A DNA stretch of 64,000 nucleotides from G963701675 sp963701675 (GCA_963701675.1 OY969623.1:1302001-1366000), one strand, 5' to 3'. Shown: positions 7,167-16,321, numbered from the stretch's first letter. The notes: generated from the sequence alone by a model not told the origin. Numbers and translations are program-made.

Positions 7167-9673
7167 TGTCGGAACAAAAACTCCTTCGAATTCAGTAGTG
7201 CCCACTGCACGTCTTCCCAGGCCTTTCGTTTGTCAGCCGAGTTACCAATGTGCGAGAGATGTTTCTTTACTTCATCCTCAGCGGGGCTGCGGGATAACGC
7301 CGCCATGTAAAGCGACGTCAAAATCGTCTTGTCGGAGGCCTTAAGTGCCATCAGTCGTCCAATGCGACTGTTCTTATCCCGAAGCTTGTCGTTAATCGTT
7401 GGGCCGTTCAGAAGATGAATGGCCTGCGCCAGATTGGTGTCGCTTTCGCGCTCGCATTCACACGCGAGCTCCCGGCCAGGCTGGCCAAATGTCTTTAGAA
7501 ACATGTGATTGGACTCGCCATCCGGCAACTGTGCCGCCCGCACACCGAGCGGCAGCCCTGGGAATTTCTCCTTCACGCCGGTCGCTGCACACACGGCATC
7601 CAATAGTTGCTCGGCCGTAAGCAGCCTCGGCGTCGCATGCGAAAAGTACTTGTGATCCGACTGGTTGAATTCGTTCGTTTGGGTGCCCAGTTGGTAGGTC
7701 CGAGAATTCATGATCGTCCGAATCAAATGCTTGACGTCGAATTTCTGGGCGACGAGATCCTTGGCTAGTTCGTCGAGTAGAGCATCGTTGGCGGGAGGAT
7801 TGGAATCCCGGAAATCATCCACGGGTTCGACTATGCCACGTCCATTCAGATGAAACCAGATCCGGTTCGCAAGCGCCTTGGCAAAGAAGGGATTTTCGGG
7901 AGACGTGATCCAGTCCGCCAATGCTTCGCGCCGATCTTTTTCCGGCGGCAAGGACAGTGCCGAACCATCCATCAGCTTTGGTTGGGCGTTCTTGCTCGTC
8001 CGCGGGTTTTTCACTTCGCCGCTGCGGGCCACAAAGACTACCTCCGCGCCGCCGTCGAAGAAACTCGCGCCGGTTTGCGAAAGATCATTCTTCTGCTTCA
8101 CGCGCGCGAAGAACGCAGCGAGGCCGTAGTAATCGTCTTGTGTCCAGCGTTCGAAAGGATGGTTGTGGCACTTGGCGCACTGCATGCGTATGCCAAGAAA
8201 CAACTGCGCGGTGCTCTCGGCAAGCGCAGTCGGTTCACGAGCGATGCGATAGTAGTTGGTTGCCGGGTTGGTGCTGCTGTTCCCACTTGCAGTGATCAAC
8301 TGACGCGCGAGTTTGTCGAAGGGCACGTTGGCGGCCACCTGATCCCGCAGCCATTTCTGATAAATATGCGTTCCCTTGATTTGGATGGCTCGCCGACTGG
8401 AGCGGAGCAGGTCCGCCCATTTCAACGTCCAAAAATCGGCGTACTCGGATCGCTCCAGCAGCGTGTCGATCAACTTGGTGCGCTTGTTTGGATCCTTGTT
8501 CGCCAGAAAGGCGTTGACTTCATCGGGCGTTGGAATAATGCCGCAGACATCGAGATATGCGCGCCGGACGAATTCGTTATCGGAACAGAGTGCCGATGGA
8601 GGCATGCCGAGCAACTTGAGTTTGGCGAATACCGTCTTGTCAACGTAATTGACCTCAGGTGGATTAGGCCAGGTCATTCCCGAACGGGGTTCCAGGTAGG
8701 TGAGGCGCACCGATCGTAGCGTGCCTAGGTACCGACAGAGGATAGCCACTTCACCCCGTTGACTGAATTCTACCAATCCAGCCGGCGACACATTCGCTAA
8801 GGCCGGGTCACTGCTGCTGAAGACCGTCAGTCGAGTAACGTCGCGCGAGCTCCCGTCGGCAAACTGTGCGACCACGGCGAGCTGCTGTACGGATGAAGGA
8901 TGTTGGAGGACACGATTCCCTGGGAAGACTTCGATCGAAAGAAGATCGGGAAGTACTGATCCGTCGTCTTTCAAGCCTTCCGCCAACCAGTCACGCATGA
9001 TCCGGCCGGGTAGGCTCTGTCGCGCAAAACGTGAACCGCCTTCATGAGGAACTCGGCCAAGGGCTTTCTGCAATATGAGGCTCGCCTCCGGATCAAGCCG
9101 ATCCGTGCGTCGGCCATGCACATCGCGGGTAAGCTGCAAATAATCTGCGGCGGGATCGAATCCGCGAAGACTCAGACGAAATCCATTCTTCCCACTCGGC
9201 GTACCGTGGCATGCGCCCATATTGCAACCAGCGACATTCATGGCGGCAATCAAATCGTGCCGGAAACTCACCGGTTCTGATTTGGCAAGACCCGTTACGG
9301 TGACGGGGACAAGAGTCGAATGTCCGCCGGCACTCACCACGAGCGTTGTGGCGCCTTCGCGTTTCGGAACAAGATAGGCGCCCGGCTCAATCGTTACCAC
9401 GCCGGGCGTGGTGATGGTGAATCCGCATAAGGTAGTTAGGTCGCGAGACGTGCCGTCGGCGTACTTTCCCGTGACAACGAGCTGTTGTCCCGCGCGGCCG
9501 CCATAAAGGTGAGCCGCCGGTGGCTCGACGATAAGGGACACAGGCGTGCCGATCAACTTGGCGCGGTTTTCGGAGTCCTTCGTTGCCGCAGCGCCTGCAC
9601 TGCCCACCAGTGTCAGCCAAATGACGAAGCTCGCGGAAAGCCGGCACACACGTCGCTCGGGTGACAGAACCAT
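7163..9673 (-). CDS. DUF1549/DUF1553 domain exported protein with Ig-like (Big2) domains
   Basis: A planctomycete-type exported protein of 836 residues with a cleavable-looking signal (LSASFVIWLTLVGSAGAAA). Two Big2-like Ig domains (motif FADGSSRDVTRL and a similar YADGTSRDLTTL) flank a segment with CNMGACHG. DUF1549 follows (RRAYLDVCGIIPTPDEV and CAKCHNHPFERWTQDDYYG), then DUF1553 (FFAKALANRIWFHLNGRGI and PTINDKL). CxxCH-like sites suggest heme or metal binding, but no full PSCyt1 domain is seen. The family is strongly expanded in planctomycetes; its biochemical role is unknown. ATG at 9673. The 3' end overlaps the Nudix gene by four bases. Confidence 0.9.
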   Translation of the reverse strand: MVLSPERRVCRLSASFVIWLTLVGSAGAAATKDSENRAKLIGTPVSLIVEPPAAHLYGGRAGQQLVVTGKYADGTSRDLTTLCGFTITTPGVVTIEPGAYLVPKREGATTLVVSAGGHSTLVPVTVTGLAKSEPVSFRHDLIAAMNVAGCNMGACHGTPSGKNGFRLSLRGFDPAADYLQLTRDVHGRRTDRLDPEASLILQKALGRVPHEGGSRFARQSLPGRIMRDWLAEGLKDDGSVLPDLLSIEVFPGNRVLQHPSSVQQLAVVAQFADGSSRDVTRLTVFSSSDPALANVSPAGLVEFSQRGEVAILCRYLGTLRSVRLTYLEPRSGMTWPNPPEVNYVDKTVFAKLKLLGMPPSALCSDNEFVRRAYLDVCGIIPTPDEVNAFLANKDPNKRTKLIDTLLERSEYADFWTLKWADLLRSSRRAIQIKGTHIYQKWLRDQVAANVPFDKLARQLITASGNSSTNPATNYYRIAREPTALAESTAQLFLGIRMQCAKCHNHPFERWTQDDYYGLAAFFARVKQKNDLSQTGASFFDGGAEVVFVARSGEVKNPRTSKNAQPKLMDGSALSLPPEKDRREALADWITSPENPFFAKALANRIWFHLNGRGIVEPVDDFRDSNPPANDALLDELAKDLVAQKFDVKHLIRTIMNSRTYQLGTQTNEFNQSDHKYFSHATPRLLTAEQLLDAVCAATGVKEKFPGLPLGVRAAQLPDGESNHMFLKTFGQPGRELACECERESDTNLAQAIHLLNGPTINDKLRDKNSRIGRLMALKASDKTILTSLYMAALSRSPAEDEVKKHLSHIGNSADKRKAWEDVQWALLNSKEFLFRH

Positions 9674-9785
9674 GCGGAGACCTTTTGAACGAACGGTCCG
9701 ACCAGGCGGAATGAACCTAAGAGAATATTCTACTCTAACCGGCGCATAGGCCTAATACGATGGGAAAATCTCGGAATTGAGGTGG

Positions 9786-9829
9786 GGAAAAAGGACCGGC
9801 GCCGGCGTGTTGCTGCAGCGCCGGCGCCG
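9786..9829 (-). terminator. Rho-independent terminator of the 9849-10352 gene
   Basis: A perfect 11-bp GC-only stem (9797-9807 with 9819-9829) and an 11-base loop lie 20 bases after the stop of the minus-strand gene. On that strand the stem is followed by a T tract (GTCCTTTTTCCCC). Orientation and distance fit termination of the leftward transcript. Confidence 0.8.
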
Positions 9830-9848
9830 TTCGTATTGGTCACAGGTT

Positions 9849-10352
9849 CTAATAACCAGCTGGCTGGAGTGCGGAAACGGTCATCGTGGCGAATGCAGGA
9901 ATTGCCGGTTCAACCACGGCTGCCGCCAAGTCGATCCACTGCACGTCGCCGTCGTTCATTAACGGGAGTCCGATCCATTCCAAGACGCGCGTTTCGTCCT
10001 GGCCGATCTCAAAAACGGTATCCGTCGGGGTGCCGTCTAGAAAATGAATACGCCCTTGAAGCCCGCGCCGCTCAATGAAAAATCGGCGCACACGACTACC
10101 CGGAATTCGATTAAGGTCGTCGTCGCGTCCCGAAAGTGGGAAGCATCTGAGCTGGATCAAGCGTTCTTTGCAGCCGCGCAAATGGCGACCAAGTCCGAGT
10201 AATCGTTGTCCGTGCTTACAGAAAGCATCCAGGCCTACCGCAACCGGCCTGCCATTGGGCCAAAGGACTTCATAGCCCTCAAAGGAGATGTCGCCCTTGC
10301 TTCGGTCGCGGGAAGGGTCTCGTCTGAATAAAACTGTGATCGACCGTGACAT
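9849..10352 (-). CDS. Hypothetical protein (monocistronic)
   Basis: A 167-residue protein I do not recognise. It has a basic N-terminus, short hydrophobic stretches without a clear membrane helix, and two cysteines in the middle (FCKHGQ and LRGCKER). The C-terminal part reads like a compact beta-rich domain (TDTVFEIGQDETRVLEW). ATG at 10352 has AAAGGA five bases upstream. It has its own intrinsic terminator (9786-9829) and about 240 bases of upstream sequence shared with the divergent proline-rich gene, so it is probably a single-gene transcript. No export signal is obvious. Confidence 0.6.
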   Translation of the reverse strand: MSRSITVLFRRDPSRDRSKGDISFEGYEVLWPNGRPVAVGLDAFCKHGQRLLGLGRHLRGCKERLIQLRCFPLSGRDDDLNRIPGSRVRRFFIERRGLQGRIHFLDGTPTDTVFEIGQDETRVLEWIGLPLMNDGDVQWIDLAAAVVEPAIPAFATMTVSALQPAGY

Positions 10353-10592
10353 CTGTGTCCTTTCTTATGCAAACATCAAACTGGGTCTCAAGATTGCAAC
10401 GAAACCGCCGCGGACATGCGACGTTTCACGGGGACGTCCAGAGCGCTGGAACCGGACGGTAGGCACCCCTGGGACGGGACTCCTTGAGTTTATAGGGATA
10501 AAGAATGTGGCGGCAACACGTTGTATCAAGAATTTTGGAAAAAAAACCCCCGATCAAGAAATCGTGCCATATGACGTAACCCCTGGAACTGA

Positions 10593-11669
10593 ATGACGGT
10601 TCCGTATACGATGGGCAATATGAATCATGACCCTGCCCCGGAACAGCCACCGCTGAACGGGGGAAGTAACCAACCTGATTCCCACATCGCTAACGGCGCT
10701 GAGCCGGATTCCGCTCGTAGTGCCGAAACACCATACGAAAGAGTGAAGCCATACTTGCTCGTCGACCCTCTGCCGCGCCCGGGCGCGTTCTCGTCGGCAG
10801 ACATCATTATGCGGCCAATGCCAGGGGGAACTAAGCTAGACGCTGCGCCGGCAGCCGTCGCATCAGCGCCGCCGCCAGTAAGCGCACCGATGATGGCTAA
10901 CCAAACTCCATCTCAAGCACCAAGTCCGCCGCAGCAGCAGTATTCACCGCCGCCGCCAGCACCGATCCCTCAGCAATATTCACCGCCGCCGCCAGCACCG
11001 ATCCCTCAGCAATATTCACCGCCGCAGCCAGCGCCCGCGACACAGCAGTATTCACCGCCGCAGCCAGCGCCCGCGACACAGGAGTACTCACCACCGCCAC
11101 CTGCACCGGCGCCGCAGCAGTATTCACCGCCGCCGCCCGCGCCACAGTATTCTCCGCCGCCCGCACCATCGCCGCAGCAGTATTCACCGCCGCCGCCCGC
11201 CGTGCATAATCACATACAGCCAGTCCCACAAAATGTGACACCGCCTCCGGCTCCGGATCCGCGCATGGCGCCGCCGGGACTAACGCAAGTTGCACCGGGT
11301 GTGTTCTCCGCCCGTCCACCACAACCCGCGCCTGCCCCAGCAACGGCTCCCGTATCCCAGCCGCCGCCTGCGGCGCCGGTGGAACGACCGCGACCTCCTG
11401 TACCTCAAGTTTCAGCGGTGTCGCCGGGAGTGGTCGCATTCGGAGCTGCGCCGCAAGTACCAAACCCCGCGCCGGCGTTCTCGCAAGCCGCACAGATCAA
11501 TCCACCACTCGCTGCTCCCGCACAAAACCCGCCGGCACATGTCGCCGCGGCGCCGGCCAATCCGCAGCCGACGCAGGCCCACATTGCCACCAACATTGAT
11601 ATGTCCGACCTCGTTGACGCCGTATTTGTCGAAGTCGGCAAACAGATTGGTCCGTCGGGCCGGCGATAG
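10593..11669 (+). CDS. Proline-rich tandem-repeat protein
   Basis: A 358-residue protein dominated by proline, alanine and glutamine. Residues about 110-205 hold eight copies of a 10-13 residue unit of the type QQYSPPPPAPIP. At DNA level the first two copies (from about 10936) are almost identical 36-base units, as are the next two, so the array is recent and probably unstable. A short conserved-looking C-terminus (NIDMSDLVDAVFVEVGKQIG) may be the functional anchor. No signal peptide or membrane helix is seen. The start at 10593 is weakly supported (GGA five bases upstream); ATGs at 10611 and 10620 are alternatives. The function is unknown; such stretches often act as flexible spacers or protein-binding regions. 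Confidence 0.65.
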   Translation: MTVPYTMGNMNHDPAPEQPPLNGGSNQPDSHIANGAEPDSARSAETPYERVKPYLLVDPLPRPGAFSSADIIMRPMPGGTKLDAAPAAVASAPPPVSAPMMANQTPSQAPSPPQQQYSPPPPAPIPQQYSPPPPAPIPQQYSPPQPAPATQQYSPPQPAPATQEYSPPPPAPAPQQYSPPPPAPQYSPPPAPSPQQYSPPPPAVHNHIQPVPQNVTPPPAPDPRMAPPGLTQVAPGVFSARPPQPAPAPATAPVSQPPPAAPVERPRPPVPQVSAVSPGVVAFGAAPQVPNPAPAFSQAAQINPPLAAPAQNPPAHVAAAPANPQPTQAHIATNIDMSDLVDAVFVEVGKQIGPSGRR

Positions 11670-11673
11670 GATG

Positions 11674-12514
11674 TCACGCCGGGAGAGCAACCGGCAGCCG
11701 GATGGTAAAACGCGTGCCACGGCCAAGTTCACTTTCAACCTCTATCGTGCCGCCGTGAGCCTCGATGATCTTCCGCGTCGTCGGCAGACCGAGGCCCGTG
11801 CCGCCCGGTTTCGTCGAAAAGAAGGGACGAAACACCTTGGAGAGCATGTCAGGCGGCATTCCGCTGCCGGTGTCGATCAAGCAGAGTTCGACATGAGAAT
11901 TCGGTTCGGTCGTTGTGCCAGACGTTGCCTGCACCGTGAGCATGCCGCCGTCGGGCATGGCTTGTTGAGCGTTCAGAAAAAGGTTGAGCAGCGCTTGCTT
12001 GAAAAGTTCTTGGTCGAGCGAAACGCGCGGCAGATCCGTAGGGACGTAGCATTTTATTTCGATTCGCGCTTGCTGTGCCGTCGGCCCGAAGAACGCTACC
12101 AGGTCTTCGACCATGGCTGCGAGATTCGTCGGTTCGAGATCGAGTTCGTGAATGCGCGGAGCGCAAGAAGTCATTCGAAACATCAACAATTTGGCCGCAT
12201 TCGGATTGCAGCCGCTGAATACGCTCCAGGGCTCGGCGCTCACGATGGTTCGCCGGTTCCTGATAATCCTCCGCCAATAGCTGTAGGTTCAGACCAAGCG
12301 TGCTCAGGTGATTCTTGATCTCATGAATGAAACTGCCCGCCAGCTCTGCCAGTTCCGCGTAACGTTCTGTGTGGTGAGTGATGAGTGGTGAGTGGTGAGT
12401 GGTCGGTGCCGAGGAGGAAGTGGCCGGTACGGGCCGTTCCGTGGCGGACACCGAACACGCTACCGTCGAATCGTGCTCTGCGGAAACGGATGTCATAACC
12501 TGGTTGCTTATCAA
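11674..12514 (-). CDS. Sensor histidine kinase (frameshifted)
   Basis: A two-component kinase split over two frames. The first part (from 12514, TTG or the ATG at 12496) holds the phospho-acceptor helix FIHEIKNHLSTLGLNLQLL with the expected His, and ends correctly at about NDFLRSA. The rest of the HATPase domain lies in another frame down to 11674: NLFLNAQQAMPDGG (N box), DTGSGMPPD (G1) and STKPGGTGLGLPTTRKII (F/G2). Adding one GC dinucleotide in the GCGC run at 12154-12157 gives NDFLRSARIHELDLEP, as expected for the family. No sensor or membrane domain is visible, so it is cytoplasmic and soluble. No response regulator is adjacent. The gene lies 20 bases downstream of pnp. Confidence 0.8.
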
Positions 12515-12534
12515 ATCCCCGCACCGTTCTCCAC

Positions 12535-14739
12535 TTACCGCGGTTCATCGCCGTGATGTCGACCATGACCTTCGTGGCCTCCTTCACGCGGCGGACCTGA
12601 TGGGCCAGATCGTGGTCCACCACGACCAGGGCCGGCGCCGTCGCCACCCTTGTTCTGTTCGCGCAGGAGCGCCTTTCGTGACAGTTTAACTCGATCTTGG
12701 TCATCAATCGCGATGACTTTGACTTGGATCTTGTCTCCTATCTTCACGACACTGTCGACCTTATCGACGAACTTGTCGTCCAGTTCGCTGATGTGACAGA
12801 GACCATCGCGACCGGGCAGAATCTCGATGAACGCGCCGAAGTCCTTGATCGAGGTGACCTTGCCCTCGTAGACCTTGCCGACGCGCACCTCTTCTGTCAG
12901 CGCTTCGACCTTGGCCTTGGCGGCTTCGGCGCCGGCGGCGTCCATGTGGGAAATGAACACGGTGCCGTCATCGTCGATGTCGAGCTTCGCGCCGGTGGCT
13001 TCTTGAATGCCCTTGATCGTCTTTCCGCCTGGACCAATAAGCAAGCCAATCTTCTCCGGGTTGATCTGGACGGTCAGCAGCCGCGGGGCAAAGGAACTGA
13101 TGGCCGAACGCGGTTGGCGAATCGTGCCGAGCATGTTCTTGAGGATTTCGCGCCGCGCCTGACTCGCTTGCTCCAGTGTCGCGCGGATGATATCTTCGCC
13201 GATGCCGTCGATTTTCAGATCGAGTTGTATGCCAGTCACACCGCGAAGCGTGCCGGCCACTTTGAAATCCATATCGCCAAAGTGGTCCTCGTCACCCATG
13301 ATGTCGGTCAGAAGGACGAACCGGCTCGGCTCCTTTACGAGGCCGATCGAGATTCCAGCCACGGCGTCGGAAATGGGAACGCCGGCGTCCATGAGCGACA
13401 GCGTCCCGCCACAAACACTGGCCATGCTGCTTGAACCGTTCGACTCCAGGATGTCCGATACGACACGAATCGTGTACGGGAACTTGTCGGGCCCGGGAAT
13501 GACCGCCTTCAAACTGCGTTCCGCCAAAGCGCCGTGCCCGATCTCGCGCCTCCCCGGTCCACGAATCGGTCGACATTCTCCCACGCTGAACGGCGGGAAG
13601 TTGTAGTCCAACATGAACTTCTTGCTGTACTCTTCGCCAAGCCCGTCGACGCGTTGTTCGTCGCTCACCGTGCCAAGCGTCGTCGTCACCAACGCCTGGG
13701 TTTCGCCGCGTTGAAATACCGCCGAGCCGTGTGTGCGTGGCAGGACGCCGACTTCGCACGAAATAGCGCGAAGTTGCTTGGGATCTCGGCCGTCGATTCG
13801 CTTTCCTTCCAAAATCAGGTCGCGAACCACGCGTTCTTCCAGTGCTTCGAATGCACCGGCTACCTGCTCCGGCGTATACTTCGATTCCCCAGTCGCCGGC
13901 AGGAATTCCTTGACGATTCGTTCCTTAAGCTCTCTAACAGCATCCGAGCGTGCATGTTTGCCGGACGTCTGTTTCTTCTCGCGGAATTCGTTGTAGAAGC
14001 GCTGACGGAACATCTCCTTGAGTTCATTCGGCGGCGCCGGCGGCGGCGCGACTTTGGCTTCCAGCCCTGCCTTTCGACGTAGCTCTTCAATCCCATCGAT
14101 GATCCTGACGATGTGCTCGTGGCCGAACATGATCGCTCGAAGCATGTTCTCTTCCGAGAACTCGCGTGCAAATCCTTCGATCATCGTAATCGCTTCCCGC
14201 GTGCCGGAAACGATCATGTCCAGATCGCTCTCTTCCATCTGATAATGGTTGGGCATTATCGTGAATTCATTGTTGATTCGACCAACGCGCACGGAGGCCG
14301 TGGGGCGAGTGAACGGGATGTGCGAGACGTGGAGGGCGGCGCTGGCGCCGATCATGCAGAGGACGTCAGGGTCGTTCTCCTTGTCGACCGACAGCGTCAC
14401 CGCCATGACCTGCACTTCGTTGAGGTAACCGGCCGGGAACAACGGCCGAATCGGGCGGTCGATCATACGCGACGTGAGAATCTCTTTAGTCGTTGGTCGC
14501 CCTTCGCGCTTGATGAAGCCGCCGGGAAACTTGCCGGCCGCATACGTTTTCTCGCGATAGTCGACGACGAGCGGAAAGAAATCGCGTCCCTCTTCCGCAT
14601 CACCCTCGACCGCGGTGACGAGCGTCACCGTGTCGCCATACTGAACCGTTACAGCACCGTGGGCCTGCTTCGCCCAGCGGCCCGTCTCGATCCCCAGTTT
14701 CAGCGAACCCAATGGAATTTCTACGCGACATGCCTGCAC
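12535..14739 (-). CDS. pnp: Polyribonucleotide nucleotidyltransferase (PNPase)
   Basis: A phosphorolytic 3'-5' exoribonuclease acting in mRNA decay as a trimer. It carries two RNase PH domains (RDFFPLVVDYREKTYAAGK and LPRTHGSAVFQRGETQALV, with SDILESNGSSSMASVCGGT), a helical linker, a KH domain (IGLLIGPGGKTIKGIQEATG) and an S1 domain (GKVTSIKDFGAFIEILPG). A Gly/His/Arg-rich tail completes 734 residues. GTG at 14739 is chosen because GAGGA lies seven bases upstream and the conserved start VEIPLGSLKLGIETG follows. A longer reading from 14850 would overlap the true end of rpsO and adds unrelated residues. The rpsO-pnp order is the classical one. Confidence 0.96.
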   Translation of the reverse strand: MQACRVEIPLGSLKLGIETGRWAKQAHGAVTVQYGDTVTLVTAVEGDAEEGRDFFPLVVDYREKTYAAGKFPGGFIKREGRPTTKEILTSRMIDRPIRPLFPAGYLNEVQVMAVTLSVDKENDPDVLCMIGASAALHVSHIPFTRPTASVRVGRINNEFTIMPNHYQMEESDLDMIVSGTREAITMIEGFAREFSEENMLRAIMFGHEHIVRIIDGIEELRRKAGLEAKVAPPPAPPNELKEMFRQRFYNEFREKKQTSGKHARSDAVRELKERIVKEFLPATGESKYTPEQVAGAFEALEERVVRDLILEGKRIDGRDPKQLRAISCEVGVLPRTHGSAVFQRGETQALVTTTLGTVSDEQRVDGLGEEYSKKFMLDYNFPPFSVGECRPIRGPGRREIGHGALAERSLKAVIPGPDKFPYTIRVVSDILESNGSSSMASVCGGTLSLMDAGVPISDAVAGISIGLVKEPSRFVLLTDIMGDEDHFGDMDFKVAGTLRGVTGIQLDLKIDGIGEDIIRATLEQASQARREILKNMLGTIRQPRSAISSFAPRLLTVQINPEKIGLLIGPGGKTIKGIQEATGAKLDIDDDGTVFISHMDAAGAEAAKAKVEALTEEVRVGKVYEGKVTSIKDFGAFIEILPGRDGLCHISELDDKFVDKVDSVVKIGDKIQVKVIAIDDQDRVKLSRKALLREQNKGGDGAGPGRGGPRSGPSGPPREGGHEGHGRHHGDEPR

Positions 14740-14824
14740 GGGATGGTCCTCATCTACCGGCAGGAGTGCGGCACATGTGGAAGGAACGGCGGTGCGAGAC
14801 CGCGATGTCGATAAGCCGACGACT

Positions 14825-15095
14825 CTACTTACGCAGACCCAACCGACCAATCACGGCCAGATACCTATTCCGGTCGCTGCTTGCGCAGGTAGGTGAGCAA
14901 ACCCGACCGCTTGCTGACCATCATCAACAGCCCGCGCCGGCTGGCGTGGTCCTTCTTGTGTGTGCGTAGATGCTCGGTGAGCTCGGTGATACGAGCGGTC
15001 AACAGCGCAATCTGCACTTCCGGGGAGCCAGTATCTGTCGGCTCGCGCCGAAATTCGTCGATGATCGTCGTTTTGCGGTCTTTTGTGATCGCCAT
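14825..15095 (-). CDS. rpsO: 30S ribosomal protein S15 (C-terminus frameshifted)
   Basis: S15 binds 16S rRNA in the small subunit platform. ATG at 15095 has GAGG six bases upstream. The body is typical: DTGSPEVQIALLTARITEL and HKKDHASRRGLLMMVSKRSG. As written, the frame stops at 14865, directly after YLRKQ. Skipping one base at about 14876 gives DRNRYLAVIGRLGLRK and a stop at 14825-14827, exactly the canonical S15 C-terminus and length. Because S15 is a core protein and this is presumably its only gene, a consensus insertion error is likely. An alternative in-frame start at 15125 adds ten unrelated residues. Confidence 0.93.
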
Positions 15096-15671
15096 CTCCG
15101 TCCTCACCACCTCCAACGCACGCATCTCCTGCCTAACCTTTACTTAGTTCACCAGTTGCATTCGTTTTAGCAACTCCTTCCCGCCGCGGCCAGTGCGTGC
15201 TTGCGGCCGAGGCACGTTACAACTAACTTGCAACGTCGGTAAGTCCCGGATCCCGGCTTGGTCAATGTAAGTCCTTGTGCTGAAATCGCCGCCGACGGCG
15301 CGTGCGGCCGGGACTTCCCGGTTCACTGGACCCCTGGAACTTCGTAAGTCTTTAGAAAGCGAGCATTTGTAGTTTTCCACAGGTCTCGACTTTCCATTAT
15401 CCCTGTTTGTTGACGGTGTCCCAATGTGGCACAACGTTTCACGCCGAATTTGCAACCGTTGCATCGGAACAGCCCTGGTTCGTGAGAATTCGTTCGCAAC
15501 TGCAACATGAGTTTACCATCTGTCCGCCTAGTTGCTTCGCTACTGGCCTGACGAGCCACGAAATCCCATGCATCGTGTTTATCAGATGGCACAGGCCTTC
15601 GTCAATAAGGGGATTGGCGCTAGTTAGTGTCAGCCAGTGACAAATCTAAAGACAAACGAACCCGAGGTGCA
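15096..15671. other. Gene-free region upstream of rpsO
   Basis: About 575 bases between the rpsO start and the 3' end of the clan AA protease gene. Short open frames exist on both strands, but none has a ribosome binding site together with recognisable protein features. I see no strong hairpin with a T tract. It must hold the rpsO-pnp promoter, but I cannot place it. Confidence 0.5.
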
Positions 15672-16043
15672 TCAATCTCGTTTGGTGATCCTGACGGCGC
15701 CGCCTTCGATGGCTTCAATGAAGACATCGAAACCCTCGAGAAGGCGCATGCCAATGAGCGGATCACTATCGGCCGAAAGCGCTAACACATCGCGCTGCTC
15801 GCCATCCCACTCAACCGCTACCTGGAAGTAGTTCAAGTCAACTACGCTACCATCGGCCAAAACAGCCTCTGTCGGCGCCTCGAATGGCAATTGTAGCTGC
15901 GTCACAACAGGCGCCGGAAGGATCAAATAATCATTGAACCCCGTGTCATCAACAGCATCGAGATAAGTCCGCTCTTCGTTGGGTCCACGTACATTCAAGC
16001 GCACGACGACCTCACGCTGCCGCGTCACAATTCCCTGAATCAT
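15672..16043 (-). CDS. Clan AA (retropepsin-like) aspartic protease
   Basis: A single-domain retropepsin-like protein of 123 residues. It has the catalytic-type DTGFNDYLILP motif about 30 residues from the start, a beta-rich body (VVDLNYFQVAVEWDG) and the second-half motif PLIGMRLLEGFDVFIE. Proteins of this size would dimerise to form one active site. It is translated after, and overlaps by four bases (ATGA), a 90-residue gene. Paired genes of this type are common in cyanobacteria and planctomycetes as mobile accessory pairs; whether they act as a toxin-antitoxin system is not established. Confidence 0.8.
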   Translation of the reverse strand: MIQGIVTRQREVVVRLNVRGPNEERTYLDAVDDTGFNDYLILPAPVVTQLQLPFEAPTEAVLADGSVVDLNYFQVAVEWDGEQRDVLALSADSDPLIGMRLLEGFDVFIEAIEGGAVRITKRD

Positions 16044-16312
16044 GAAGTGCTCGCTCGTAGTCCAGCGCCGATCTTCACTGCGGTAGGGAAGCCTATACGC
16101 AAGATGAACGCACGAGCATTAGGTTTTTTCGCCTTGAGCTGATCCAAAGCCGACATACTGTCGTCCCCTATCGCATACTCACCGGAATCGACGTCCAAGG
16201 CCAGCATCTTGCCTTTGTTGTTTGCGGACTCCACCTTGGCGCGAATCTCCCGCTCGTAGAGTTCGTTTCCTCGTCTTATCGTTTCCTTGGTGTTCGGAAT
16301 GATTTCCGACAT
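16040..16312 (-). CDS. Small partner protein of clan AA protease
   Basis: A 90-residue protein with a charged helical N-terminus (TIRRGNELYEREIRAKVE). A motif GKMLALDVDSGEYAIGDD follows, then a helix and the ending FILRIGFPTAVKIG. This pattern is seen in small proteins encoded just before clan AA aspartic proteases. It ends within the protease start codon (four-base overlap), so the two are translationally coupled. ATG at 16312. Function unknown; a regulator, substrate or antitoxin-like partner are all possible. Confidence 0.7.
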   Translation of the reverse strand: MSEIIPNTKETIRRGNELYEREIRAKVESANNKGKMLALDVDSGEYAIGDDSMSALDQLKAKKPNARAFILRIGFPTAVKIGAGLRASTS

Positions 16313-16321
16313 TGGCGTACC

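Noticed and set aside
7850..8719. Long open frame (289 codons) on the plus strand
   Set aside because: It lies antisense inside the well-supported DUF1549/DUF1553 gene and its product has no protein-like motif.
10930..11210. Possible CRISPR array
   Set aside because: The units are adjacent, in frame and code for a proline-rich repeat; there are no spacers.
14740..14850. N-terminal extension of pnp
   Set aside because: It overlaps the repaired end of rpsO and adds residues unrelated to PNPase; GTG 14739 has a good ribosome binding site.
15144..15592. Small open frames upstream of rpsO
   Set aside because: No ribosome binding site or protein-like composition; treated as non-coding.
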